Source: DASYQD01 sp963846495 (GTDB lineage: Bacteria > Acidobacteriota > Thermoanaerobaculia > Multivoradales > JAIOJS01). Taken from it: a stretch of 64,000 bases of DNA. The notes under the pieces are model-generated. The model saw nothing but the letters and a program-made list of their open reading frames with translations. It did no database searches and was not told where the DNA came from. Position numbers and translations under genes: made by a program. Within the stretch, counting starts at the first letter, position 1. Each line of letters starts with the position of its first letter. The stretch lies in assembly GCA_963846495.1 (NCBI GenBank), contig CAWJWP010000021.1, positions 1 through 64,000 of the forward strand, in the 5' to 3' direction. This document shows, one piece after another, positions 1 through 8,777 of this stretch.

Positions 1-992
1 GCGATGACGCGGCCGCCGTTGAAAGCACCCACCGAGATCGGCAGCGGCGGCGGATCGGTGGCGCCGACGACCACCGCCTTCGCCTCGCCGCGCCGGATGG
101 CGTCGAGCGCGTGTTTCAACGCGACGCCGAAGGTGGCGCAGGCGGCGACCGGCGCGTAGTTGAGGCCGGTGATGCGGCCGAGCATCGAGATCTGCGCCGC
201 CGGGTTGTTGTGGATGTTCCACAACGGCTCGGCGCTGACCTCGGCCCACGGCGGGGGCGGCGCGCCGCACTCGCGCTGCAGGCGCTGGCGGCGCCGCTGC
301 TTCTCCTTGAGCACGTGGAGCCGCGCCTCGGCGACGTCGCCCTCGACGGCGAGCGACTCGATCTCGCGCAGCGCCGCGAGGCAGTCGTGAAGCTCCGGCG
401 AGCGCGCCGCCCAATAGCGGCGGAAGGCGTCCTCGGCGTCGGTGCGGTCGGCGTCGAGAACGGTGGCGGGGTCGGACGGTGCGTCGGGCTCGGCGGCACC
501 GCGCTCCGTCTCGGGTAGTGCGAGCCACGCGCGCAGCGCGGCGTTGCGCTCGGGCTCGGACCAGAAGCGGTCCCACCGCCGCTGTGCGCGCTCGACGGCG
601 ACGGTCTCCCGTCCGATGGTGGCGACGGCGCCGATGCTGGTGCCGACGTAGACGTGCGCCTGCGCGCCGAGCGCCTGCAGCTCCGCCTCGATGCCGTCGT
701 TTTGGCCGAGCGATTGGATGAATGCGCCGATCGCGTACTGCGTCGGCATGTCCATCTTCTCGGCGAGCTGCGGAAAGCGCCCCGCCGGGAAGCGGTCGTC
801 GACCCACGGCTCGCAGTCGCGAAAACGAAACGCGGGCATACCGACGAGGAAGTTGCTGGGGCCGTAGCCGTCGAAAGGCGCGAGCCAACTCTCCGGCGAT
901 CTCAAGTTGCGCGCGAACGTGTCCACGTCCGGCGAGCGCGGCGCGACGACCCCCCAGCCGAAGACGCCGACGCGGCGCAGCGAATCAGCCAC
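1..992 (-). CDS. Beta-ketoacyl synthase family protein (5' part, runs off the window)
   Basis: The minus-strand frame is open from a GTG at 990-992 to the left edge, giving 330 residues of N-terminal sequence without a stop. The thiolase-fold condensing-enzyme signature is visible near the end of what is present: an NNPAAQIS stretch, then APVAACATFG, whose Cys would be the acyl-accepting nucleophile, then a helix and AKAVVVGATDPP. These match FabF/KAS-II-like enzymes or polyketide ketosynthases, which condense malonyl thioesters onto an acyl chain. The catalytic His residues would lie beyond the window. The insert between the N-terminus and the active-site Cys is longer than in plain FabF and rich in charged helix. 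The GTG start overlaps the stop of the upstream SnoaL-like gene by 8 bases, so the two are probably translationally coupled. Whether it serves fatty-acid or secondary metabolism cannot be decided here. Confidence 0.75.
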   Translation of the reverse strand, partial: MADSLRRVGVFGWGVVAPRSPDVDTFARNLRSPESWLAPFDGYGPSNFLVGMPAFRFRDCEPWVDDRFPAGRFPQLAEKMDMPTQYAIGAFIQSLGQNDGIEAELQALGAQAHVYVGTSIGAVATIGRETVAVERAQRRWDRFWSEPERNAALRAWLALPETERGAAEPDAPSDPATVLDADRTDAEDAFRRYWAARSPELHDCLAALREIESLAVEGDVAEARLHVLKEKQRRRQRLQRECGAPPPPWAEVSAEPLWNIHNNPAAQISMLGRITGLNYAPVAACATFGVALKHALDAIRRGEAKAVVVGATDPPPLPISVGAFNGGRVI

Positions 993-1425
993 CAGCGAGG
1001 TCGTCCTCGCCCCAGATGCGGCGGAAGCTCGGTCCGGTGTCGAAGATGTAGTCGCGCGCCGCCGCCACCTTGGCGCCGCGGATCGCGATGGCGGTGACGC
1101 CACGGTTGCGTTTGCGCTCGCCGGCGCGGTTCTCGAGGTCGATCGTCCACTCGACCATCACCTCGTTGTTGGCGCCGAGCGTCCAGGGCCGGGCCACGGC
1201 CACGTGCAGGAGTGTGAAGTGGAGGGTGGGGAACATCTCGAGGAAGCGCTCGAACCAGGTGAAAATCTCGGCCGTCCCCATGAAACGGCCGCTCGCGGAG
1301 ATGTCGCCGGGAAACTCGAACACCGCATCCGACTGCCAGGCGGCGAGAAACGACTCGAGGTCACGCCGGTTCAGGTGCTCGTAGGTGCGGCGCACGCCGC
1401 GAATGGCCAGCCATGCTCCGATCAC
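985..1425 (-). CDS. SnoaL-like / NTF2-fold protein
   Basis: A 146-residue protein with the cone-shaped NTF2/SnoaL pattern: an N-terminal helix with YEHLNRRDLESFLAAW, a DAVFEFPG strand, GTAEIFTWFERFLEMFP, then alternating strands through HVAVARPWTLG and MVEWTIDL. Members of the fold act as polyketide cyclases, small-molecule isomerases or non-enzymatic binders, so the reaction is not predictable. I chose GTG at 1425 because AGGAGG lies just upstream; a longer reading would run into the tRNA gene. It overlaps the downstream ketoacyl synthase start, which suggests a shared pathway, possibly aromatic or polyketide-like. That link is inference from context. Confidence 0.7.
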   Translation of the reverse strand: MIGAWLAIRGVRRTYEHLNRRDLESFLAAWQSDAVFEFPGDISASGRFMGTAEIFTWFERFLEMFPTLHFTLLHVAVARPWTLGANNEVMVEWTIDLENRAGERKRNRGVTAIAIRGAKVAAARDYIFDTGPSFRRIWGEDDLAGG

Positions 1426-1449
1426 GAGGACCTCCTGGACGAGACGGGA

Positions 1450-1531
1450 TGCCGGAGGTGGGGCTCGAACCCACACGCCCGAAGGCGGGAGATTTTAAGT
1501 CTCCTGCGTCTGCCAGTTCCGCCACTCCGGC
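1450..1531 (-). tRNA. tRNA-Leu (UAA)
   Basis: A class II tRNA with a long variable arm. The acceptor stem pairs GCCGGAG (1525-1531, minus) with CTCCGGC (1451-1457). The anticodon stem GGAGA/TCTCC encloses the loop CTTAAAA, giving anticodon UAA at 1495-1497. The T arm reads GTGGGTTCGAGCCCCAC. The discriminator is A at 1450 and the CCA end is not encoded. This lack of CCA contrasts with the tRNA-Leu(CAA) at 30909, whose 3' end is followed by CCA. Confidence 0.97.
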
Positions 1532-1605
1532 TTGCTCGAGGATCATACCTTAACGTCGTAGTCGGTCCCGATAGTTAACTTTTCTATTGCGCCAACTGTG
1601 GACGT

Positions 1606-1634
1606 TTGACAGCAAGGTTTTACGCGCCTTTGCT
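1606..1634 (+). promoter_or_regulatory. Possible sigma-70 promoter of dnaB
   Basis: A consensus -35 box TTGACA lies at 1606-1611, about 60 bases before the dnaB ATG. The hexamer 17 bases downstream (TTTGCT, 1629-1634) is a weak -10 match. The perfect -35 and its place in the short gap between the divergent tRNA gene and dnaB are the only support. Confidence 0.3.
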
Positions 1635-1669
1635 GCCGCCTGCGCCCCTGCTAGACTGCCGGCCGCTCC

Positions 1670-4319
1670 ATGGCCGTTCTCGACGCCCTGCAGGCCCCGC
1701 GCACGCTGCCGCACAGCGAGGAGTCCGAGCGGGCGGTGCTCGCCGGCATCCTGCTCGAGCCGCAGGTGCTCGCCACCGTCGCCGCCCGGCTCGTCGAGGG
1801 CGACTTCTACTTCGAGCGCCACCAGCGCATCTACCGCGCCATGCTCGACCTGCAGGCGGCGGGCACCGACGTCGACCTGCGCACGCTCCAGGCGCGGCTG
1901 GAGCAGCAGGCGCAGATCGACGCCGTCGGCGGCCTCGCCTACCTCGCCGGCCTCGACGTCGACCTGCCCGACCTCGGCCGCATCGACTCCTACGTCGAGA
2001 TCGTCAAGGAGCGCTCGCTGCGCCGCCGGCTCATCCAGGCCTGCAGCGACGTCACCCGCTCGGCGCTCGACGGCGGCCTCGAGGCCAACGAGGCGCTCGG
2101 CAAGGCCGAGCAAGCGATCCTCGGTCTCGGCGAGGAAGCCGTCGCCCGCGGCTTCGTGTCGCTCGGCCGCGTCCTCGACCGAACAATGGAGGATCTCGAG
2201 GAGCGACCGGGCAGCACGCTCATCGGCATCCCCACCGGCTTCACCGACCTCGACCGCATGACCCACGGCCTCAACAAGGGCAACCTGATCATCATCGCGG
2301 GACGGCCGGGCATGGGCAAAACCGAGCTTGGCTTTGAACATTGCGCAATACGTTGCCATTCACCAAAGCAAACCGGTCGGCGTCTTCTCGCTCGAGATGA
2401 GCGAGCAGGAGCTGGCGCTGCGCATCCTCTGCTCGGAGGCCGACGTCTCGTTCTCACGGCTGCGCGCCGGCCACCTGTCGCAGAAACAATGGCAGTCGAT
2501 CGTGCAGACGGTGCGTCGCCTCGCACCGGCGCCGCTCTACATCGACGACTCGCCGAACCCGAGCCTGCTCGAGGTCGCTTCCAAGACGCGCCGCCTGCGC
2601 GCCGAGCTCGGCCTCGAACTCATCATCCTCGACTACCTCCAGCTCATGCAGGCCGGCGGCCGCTACGAGAACCGCAACCTCGAGATCGCCGCCATCAGCC
2701 GCAGCCTCAAGCAGCTCGCCAAGGAGCTCAACATCCCGGTGATCGCGCTGTCGCAGCTCTCCCGCCAACCCGAACGCCGCAGCGGCGACCACCGCCCGCA
2801 GCTCGCCGACCTTCGCGAGTCGGGCTGCCTCACGGGCGACACCTTGGTGACGCTTGCCGATTCCGGAGCCCGAGTGCCGATGCGTGACCTATGCGGCCGC
2901 AGCGGCTTCTCAGTATGGGCTCTCGACTCCGAGGCGTGGCGACTCCGGCGAGCTGAGGTGACCCGTGCTTTCTCGACTGGTGTGAAGCCTGTCTTCAGGC
3001 TCATGACCCGCCTCGGCCGTAGCATCCGCGCGACCGCGAACCACCGTTTCCTCACCATCGAAGGCTGGCGGCGGCTCGACGAGATATCTCCAGGGACTCG
3101 TCTTGCGATGCCGCGACGCATCGAGGCTCCCCGCGAGCAGACGATGTCGGATGCCGAACTGGCGATTCTTGGACATCTCATCGGCGATGGCTGCACCCTG
3201 CCACGCCACGTCCTTCAGTACACGACTCGCGAACAGGATTTGGCCGAGACGGTAGCTGCCCTCGCCACTGAATGTTTCGGCGATCGCGTGCGGCCGCGAA
3301 TCAGCCGTGAGCGGCGTTGGTATCAGGTCTATCTGCCGTCAGCGGAGCACCATACGCACGGCCGGCGCAATGCGATCGCCGAATGGCTCGAGACGCTCGG
3401 CGGCGTCTGGGGACGACGCTCCTGGGAGAAGCGAATTCCCGAAGCTGTCTTCGCACAGCCAGCCAACGCCGTAGCCCGATTCGTCCGCCATCTCTGGTCC
3501 ACGGACGGGTGCGTGCGCCCGACTGCCTCCGCTGCGCCCGCTATGTACTACGCGACGAGCAGCCCCGGGCTCGCACGCGACCTCCAAGCCCTCCTCCTGC
3601 GCCTCGATCTGCAGGCACGCGTCGAACGGCATCCGCAACACGGCAAGGGCCGCGATCAGTACCACGTGCGGCTCAGCGAGCGTTCGCAGCTACTCGGCTT
3701 CGCCGAACGCGTCGGCGCTGTCGGCGCATACAAGACCGAGTGCATTCGGCAGGTCGTCGAGCAACTCCGCGGTCGGGTCGAGAACACCAACCGCGATGTC
3801 GTCCCGCGCGAGGTCTGGCCGCTCTACGTTCGGCCGGCGATGGCCGCTGCGGGACTCACTCACCGTGCGCTTCATGCCGCCATCGGCACGGCCTACGCCG
3901 GGATGACGCTGTTTCATCAGAACCTTGGCAGGCAGCGGGCGCTCGCAGTCGCCATCGCCACCGGTTGCGAAGCGCTGCGGTGCCTCGCCGAGAGCGACGT
4001 CTACTGGGATCAGGTCGTGTCGATCGTGCCCGACGGCGAGGAGGAGGTCTTCGACCTCACCGTTCCCGGCCCGCACAACTTCGTCGCCGACGAGATCTTG
4101 GTGCACAACTCGATCGAGCAGGACGCGGATCTAGTCGCGTTCGTCTATCGCGACGAGATCTACAACCCGGACGATCCGAGCAATCGCGGATTGGCGGAGC
4201 TGATCGTCTCCAAGCACCGCAACGGCGAGACGGGGACCGTGGAGCTGGTCTTCCTCGGCGAGACGACGACGTTCAAGAACCGCGCGCCGGACTACATGGC
4301 CGCCGGGGGGCCGCCTTGA
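1670..4319 (+). CDS. dnaB: Replicative DNA helicase DnaB, intein-containing and frameshifted
   Basis: Ring helicase that unwinds DNA ahead of the replisome and contacts primase. The N-terminal domain (residues about 1-150) opens with the typical LPHSEESERAVLAGILLEP. The RecA-like domain follows with GRPGMGKT (Walker A), GVFSLEMS, LIILDYLQLM (Walker B), IALSQLSR and DLRESG. An intein interrupts the gene after RESG (2826-4109) and the host protein resumes at SIEQDADLVAF. Inside the P-loop the frame breaks: after ACC (2321-2323) an extra G at 2324 moves translation out of frame, and removing it restores GKTSLALNIAQY. Since dnaB is essential, this is most likely a sequence error. A +1 programmed shift or a real lesion is possible but less likely. 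The two exteins together make a normal-length DnaB of about 450 residues. Confidence 0.93.
2826..4109 (+). mobile_element. DnaB intein with LAGLIDADG homing endonuclease
   Basis: A 428-residue protein intron in frame within DnaB. Splicing residues are all present: Cys1 in CLTGDTLVTL (block A), the block B motif TANHRF, the C-terminal block VFDLTVPGPHNF, and the terminal His-Asn followed by Ser+1 of the C-extein. The insertion point (ESG before, SIEQ after) is the one used by the cyanobacterial Ssp DnaB intein, and the N-terminal 90 residues resemble that intein closely. Between the splicing halves sits a homing-endonuclease domain with two dodecapeptide motifs, LGHLIGDGC and VRHLWSTDGC. Both acidic residues are kept, so the nuclease may be active. 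GC is a little lower than in the exteins, consistent with lateral spread. Confidence 0.93.
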
Positions 4320-4382
4320 TGAGCGCGCCGGTGCCCCGGCCCGCACGCGCGACCTCGCCGCGCGCGTAAGCTCCGCGTCGCT

Positions 4383-5555
4383 ATGCCGCTGCTCGAGGAT
4401 CGCGAGGAGGCTGGCGCGCTGCGCCCCTCGTGGGGCGAGATCGACCTCGACGCCCTGGATGCGAATCTCGCGCACGTGCGCCGCCGTGTCGCTCCCGCCG
4501 GCGTGCTCGGCGTCATCAAGGCTGACGCCTACGGCCACGGCGCGTCGCAGGTGGCGCTCGCGCTCGAACGAGCCGGCATCGACTGGCTCGGCGTGGCGAT
4601 GGTGGAGGAGGGGGCCGAGGTGCGCCGCGCCGGCGTGCGGGCGCCGATCCTCATGCTCGGCCCCATCCGCCGCGAGCAGCTGCCGCTCGTGCGCCGGTAC
4701 AAACTGACCCCGGCGGTCTCCAGCCTCGAGCAGCTCGAGGCGTGGCTCGACTGGTGCGCCACGAGCGGCCACGGCCAGCAGATCCACCTCAAGGTCGACA
4801 CCGGCATGCGCCGCCTCGGCATCGAGCTCGAGGCCGTGCCGCGTGCGCTCGCGCTCATCCGCGCACAGCCGCTGTTGCGGCTCACGGGCGTGCTGTCGCA
4901 CCTCGCCGACGCCGACGACCTCGACAGCCTGCGCAACGAGGACCAGGAGGAGCGCTTCGAGAGCGTGCTGGCGCAGCTCACCGCCGAGGAGCGCGATCGC
5001 GTCTGGCTCCACCTCGCCAACAGCGCCGGCGCCCTCCACTGGCCGCCGACGCGGCACACGCTGGTGCGCTGCGGCCTGGCGCTCTACGGCCTCGACCCCG
5101 CCGGCCGCGAGGGCGAGCTGCGGCCGGTGCTCTCGGTGCATGCCCGCGTCGTGATGACGCGCCAGGTCCCTACCGGCGGCCGTGTCGGCTACAGCGGCCG
5201 CTGGACGGCGCTGCGCCCGAGCCGCGTCGGCATCCTGCAGCTCGGCTACGCCGACGGCTACCCGTGGAAGCTCTCCAACCGCGCCGAGGCGCTGGTCGAG
5301 GGGCGGCGTGTCGCCGTCGTCGGCGCGGTGTCGATGGACATGATCGCCGTCGACTTGACCGACACGCAGGCCGGCATCGGCGCCGACGTGGTGCTGCTCG
5401 GCCGCCAGGCGGGCGAGGCGATCACGGCCTGGGAGATCGCCGAGCGCGCCGAGACGATCCCCTACGAGATCCTCACCCGCTTCGGCCTGCGCATGGCGCG
5501 TCACTACTTCCGCGACGGCCGCGTCGTCGAGACGACCTCGCGCCACCTCGCATGA
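4383..5555 (+). CDS. alr: Alanine racemase
   Basis: PLP-dependent racemase making D-alanine for peptidoglycan, 390 residues, the usual length. The N-terminal TIM barrel carries the PLP lysine in VIKADAYGHG (Lys46). LKVDTGMRRLG and HLANSAG are the conserved barrel segments. The C-terminal beta domain has GRVGYSGRW, where the catalytic Tyr is expected, and VSMDMIAVDLT, contacting the active site of the dimer partner. The ATG at 4383 follows dnaB by 63 bases. The stop overlaps the start of mlaE (ATGA), so alr and the lipid-transport genes are co-transcribed. Confidence 0.95.
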   Translation: MPLLEDREEAGALRPSWGEIDLDALDANLAHVRRRVAPAGVLGVIKADAYGHGASQVALALERAGIDWLGVAMVEEGAEVRRAGVRAPILMLGPIRREQLPLVRRYKLTPAVSSLEQLEAWLDWCATSGHGQQIHLKVDTGMRRLGIELEAVPRALALIRAQPLLRLTGVLSHLADADDLDSLRNEDQEERFESVLAQLTAEERDRVWLHLANSAGALHWPPTRHTLVRCGLALYGLDPAGREGELRPVLSVHARVVMTRQVPTGGRVGYSGRWTALRPSRVGILQLGYADGYPWKLSNRAEALVEGRRVAVVGAVSMDMIAVDLTDTQAGIGADVVLLGRQAGEAITAWEIAERAETIPYEILTRFGLRMARHYFRDGRVVETTSRHLA

Positions 5556-6313
5556 TCCGCGCGCTGCGCAATCTGCTGGAGGGCTTCTTCCTCGAGGTGG
5601 GGCGGTTCTTCACGCTGCTCGGTCGCACCCTCGCCTGGACCTTCCGCCGCCCGTTCGACCTCGCCGAGTGGCTGCGGCAGATGGTGAAGGTGGGCGTCGA
5701 CTCGACGCCGGTGATCCTGCTCACCGCCATGTTCACCGGCATGGTGCTCGCTCTCCAGACCTTCAGCACCTTGAAGCGCGTGCACGCCGAGGGCTACGTC
5801 GGCACGCTGGTGGCGCTGTCGATGGTGCGCGAGCTCGGCGCCGTGCTCGCCGCGCTCGTCATCGCCGGCCGCTCGGGCTCGGCGATGGCGGCCGAGCTGG
5901 GCACCATGCGGGTCACCGAGCAGATCGACGCACTGGAGGTGCTCGCCACCGATCCCGTGCACTACCTGGTGGTGCCGCGGGTGTGGGCGACGACGATCAC
6001 GCTGCCGCTGCTGGTGGCGATGGGCGACGCCGTCGGCATCGTCGGCGGCTACCTGGTGTCGGTGGTGCTGCTCGGCGCCAACCCGGTGTCGTACATCGAC
6101 AACACGTTCCGCTTCATGGACCTCTCCGACCTCACCTCGGGGCTCGTCAAGGCCGCCGTGTTCGGGCTGCTGCTGGCGCTCATCGGCTGCCAGCAGGGGC
6201 TCTACACGCGCGGCGGCGCCGAGGGCGTCGGCCGCTCGACCACCCGCGCCGTCGTGCTCGCCAGCATGGCGATCCTGATCTCGGACTTCTTCCTGACCAA
6301 GCTGCTGCTTTGA
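5552..6313 (+). CDS. mlaE: MlaE-type lipid ABC transporter permease
   Basis: A 253-residue integral membrane protein of the MlaE (DUF140) family. It has an amphipathic N-terminal interfacial helix, then TPVILLTAMFTGMVLALQT, the ELGAVLAALVIAGRSGSAMAAELG signature, and several further hydrophobic helices ending at FFLTKLLL. In the Mla system it pairs with the ATPase MlaF and the periplasmic MCE-domain ring MlaD to move phospholipids between the inner and outer membranes. Those partners follow directly downstream, while no MlaB or MlaC gene is in the cluster. The ATG overlaps the alr stop by four bases. Confidence 0.93.
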   Translation: MIRALRNLLEGFFLEVGRFFTLLGRTLAWTFRRPFDLAEWLRQMVKVGVDSTPVILLTAMFTGMVLALQTFSTLKRVHAEGYVGTLVALSMVRELGAVLAALVIAGRSGSAMAAELGTMRVTEQIDALEVLATDPVHYLVVPRVWATTITLPLLVAMGDAVGIVGGYLVSVVLLGANPVSYIDNTFRFMDLSDLTSGLVKAAVFGLLLALIGCQQGLYTRGGAEGVGRSTTRAVVLASMAILISDFFLTKLLL

Positions 6314-6345
6314 CCGACCTCGCACACGAGGGTCGCCTCTTGTCG

Positions 6346-7181
6346 ATGAGCGCTGGCCGCTCAATGGCGAGCATCCCCACCCCGGGAGCCTTCTCACTCC
6401 ACCCCCCCCCCCCGCGCGGCGCCCGCTGACGAGCCGAAGATCTCGCTGCGCGGCGTCAGCAAGTCGTTCGGCGGCAAGGTGGTGCTCGACTCGATCGACC
6501 TCGACGTGAAGGCGGGCGAGTCGCTGGTCGTCGTCGGCGGCTCGGGCACCGGCAAGAGCGTGATGCTCAAGCACATGATCGGCTTGATCCGCCCCGACGC
6601 CGGCACCGTGCACGTCGACGGCGTCGATCTGTCGACGCTCTCCAACCGCGAGCTCCCGAGCTTCCGCCGCCGCTTCGGCATGGCCTTTCAGGAGGGCGCG
6701 CTCTTCGACTCGATGACCGTCGAGGGGAACATCGCCTTCCCGCTCCAGCGCGCCGGCTGGGAGCGCGAGCGCCTGCGCGCCCGCGTCGCCGAGTGCATCG
6801 ACCTCGTCCACCTCGAAGGCGCCGAACGCAAGATGCCGGCAGAGCTCTCGGGCGGCATGCGCCGCCGCGTCGGCCTGGCGCGCGCCATCGCGCTCGAGCC
6901 GCAGATCCTCCTCCTCGACGAGCCGACGACCGGGCTCGACCCGGTGATCTCCGCCGTCGTAGAGGACTTGGTGATCGAGCTGCACCAGCCGGCTTCACCT
7001 CACCATGGTCAGCATCACCCACGACATGGAGAGCGCCTTTCGCATCGCCGACCGCATCGGTATGCTGCATCGGGGCAAGGTGATCGCGCTCGCCCCGCCG
7101 GCGGAGTTCCGCCGGCATCCCGACCCGCGCGTGCAGCAGTTCCTGCGCCGCGAAGCCCAAGGCCCACTGACCGAGGACTGA
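6346..7181 (+). CDS. mlaF: MlaF-type lipid ABC transporter ATPase, frame-disrupted twice
   Basis: ATPase of the Mla transporter. The core frame reads from about 6430: ISLRGVSKSFGGKVV, Walker A GGSGTGKSVMLK, Q-loop FGMAFQEGALFDSM, signature ELSGGMRRRVGLARAI and Walker B ILLLDEPTTGLDP. Two one-base problems break it. First, no ATG, GTG or TTG precedes the domain in the core frame. The likely start is ATG 6346, which lies in the other frame upstream of the 12-C tract at 6402-6413; with 11 or 14 Cs the two join. Second, an extra C at 6989-6990 breaks the 3' end, and its removal restores LHLTMVSITHDM with the H-loop His and the C-terminus at 7181. Both may be sequencing errors; the C tract could also be a real variable site. 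Confidence 0.85.
6402..6413 (+). repeat. Poly-C tract (12 C) at the 5' end of mlaF
   Basis: Twelve consecutive C residues lie between the probable mlaF start (ATG 6346) and its ABC domain. The tract length sets the reading frame: the present 12 is out of frame, while 11 or 14 would be in frame. I noticed no comparable homopolymer run elsewhere in the window. Confidence 0.8.
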
Positions 7182-7193
7182 GCGAGGCCCGAC

Positions 7194-8651
7194 GTGGAGA
7201 ACACGGTCAAGGTCGGCATCTTCATGACTCTCGCGGTGGGCGTGCTGGCGTACCTCGTCCTGCGCGCCGAGCAGGTACGGTTGTTCGAGCCGCGCGGCCG
7301 GCGAGTGGTGGCGCAGTTCGACAGCGTCGCCGGGCTCGACGACCAGTCGGCCGTGCGCATCGCCGGCGTGCGCATCGGCCGTGTCGACGGCATCGCGCTG
7401 CGCGGCCGCGAAGCGATGGTGCAGGTGGTCGTCGAGAGCGACGTGCCGCTCACCCGCGGCACCTACGCTGAGATCAAGAACCTCGGCCTGCTCGGCGACA
7501 AGTACGTCGAGCTGGTGCCGGGGCCGGCGAACGCGCCGGTGTTGCCCGACGGCGCCGTCATCCCTGGCCGGCCGGCCACCGGCATCGACGAGGTGCTTGC
7601 CTCGGTGGGCGGCCTTGGCGGGTCTCTACAGGAAGTGGCGGCACAGCTCTCCGGCAAAGCGCCGCCCAATGGGCCGCTCGGGCGGCTGGTCGTCAACCTG
7701 GAGGCGACGAGCGGCCAGATCCGGGACCTGGTGGCCAGCAACCGCGAGCAGCTGCACGACACGATCGCCAACTTCGAGCTGGTGTCGGCGACGCTCGCCC
7801 GCGAGCTGCCGCAGCTGTCGGCGCAGCTCACCGCCCTGCTGAGCGAGGTGCGCGGCGTGGTGGCGGAGAACCGCGGCGCGCTGCACGACGGGCTCGAGAA
7901 CGTCGAGTCGCTGACCGCCAACCTGCAGACCTCGGTCGACAACCTCAACGACATCACCGGCAAGCTCGCCCGCGGCGAGGGCACGATGGGCAAGCTGCTC
8001 AACAGCGACGAGGCGCACACCCAGCTCATCGGCGCCCTCGACTCGGTGCAGAGCGGCGTCGCCGGGCTCACGCAATCGCTGGGCAAGGTCAACAAGCTCC
8101 AGCTCGAGCTGGCGATGCAGGGCTGGTACCTGCCCGACCGCGAAGACGCCCACGGTGAGTTCCGGGTGGACATCGACCCGCAGAGCGGCCGCCACTATCG
8201 GGTGGCGATCGCCGACGACCCCGCCGGCCGGCGGCGCACGAAGACGCAAACCGTCACCACGACGGCACCCGACGGATCGGTGGAGGAGGAGGTCGTGCGT
8301 ACCGAGACGATCGAGGACCGCACCACGGTGTCGGCCCTCTTCGGCTTTCCAGCCGACGAGCGCTACAGCCTGTGGGCGGGACTCATCGAGTCGCGCTTCG
8401 GCGTGCAGGCGGACTACCGGCCGACGCCGCGCTGGGACCTGAGCCTGCAGGCCTACGACTTCGGGCGCGGCGACGACAACAGCGCGCATCTGCGGCTGCT
8501 GGCGGCCTTCCGCCCACGCGAGCACTTCTACCTGATCGGCGGTTACGACGACCCGCTGATGAGCGACCGCGACTCGCTCTTCTTCGGGTTGGGGCTGCGC
8601 TGGCGCGACGACGACCTGAAGTATTTGCTGGGGTCGATCCCGAAGTTCTGA
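7194..8651 (+). CDS. mlaD: MlaD-type MCE-domain lipid transport protein with long C-terminal extension
   Basis: Periplasmic, inner-membrane-anchored component of the lipid transporter, 485 residues from a GTG start 12 bases after the mlaF stop. One N-terminal membrane helix (VGIFMTLAVGVLAYLVL) leads into an MCE domain (about residues 35-120) with AQFDSVAGLDDQSAVRIAGV and LLGDKYVELVPG. A long helical region (about 150-300) follows, rich in coiled-coil-like repeats. The last 130-150 residues are alternating strands (YSLWAGLIESRFGVQADYRP, then FFGLGLRWRDDDLKYLLG) that look like an outer-membrane beta-barrel or sheet. E. coli MlaD is about 180 residues, so this protein may reach the outer membrane itself; that is inference. 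Confidence 0.88.
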   Translation: MENTVKVGIFMTLAVGVLAYLVLRAEQVRLFEPRGRRVVAQFDSVAGLDDQSAVRIAGVRIGRVDGIALRGREAMVQVVVESDVPLTRGTYAEIKNLGLLGDKYVELVPGPANAPVLPDGAVIPGRPATGIDEVLASVGGLGGSLQEVAAQLSGKAPPNGPLGRLVVNLEATSGQIRDLVASNREQLHDTIANFELVSATLARELPQLSAQLTALLSEVRGVVAENRGALHDGLENVESLTANLQTSVDNLNDITGKLARGEGTMGKLLNSDEAHTQLIGALDSVQSGVAGLTQSLGKVNKLQLELAMQGWYLPDREDAHGEFRVDIDPQSGRHYRVAIADDPAGRRRTKTQTVTTTAPDGSVEEEVVRTETIEDRTTVSALFGFPADERYSLWAGLIESRFGVQADYRPTPRWDLSLQAYDFGRGDDNSAHLRLLAAFRPREHFYLIGGYDDPLMSDRDSLFFGLGLRWRDDDLKYLLGSIPKF

Positions 8652-8688
8652 TCGTGTGCTCGCTGGAGCTCGCCCACGCTCAGGTCGC

Positions 8689-8712
8689 GCCGGCGGACTC
8701 GAGTCCGCCGGC
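8689..8712. repeat. 24-bp perfect palindrome between mlaD and radA
   Basis: Two 12-bp arms (GCCGGCGGACTC and its reverse complement) meet with no loop, 37 bases after the mlaD stop. It could form a strong hairpin acting as a terminator or transcript-end stabiliser, but no T run follows on either strand. A REP-like or protein-binding role is equally possible. Confidence 0.6.
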
Positions 8713-8777
8713 TTGGAGCTGAGCCGATGCGTCGCGCGCTGCAAGGATCGGCGGGCGAAAACCGTCTGTAGCTGATC

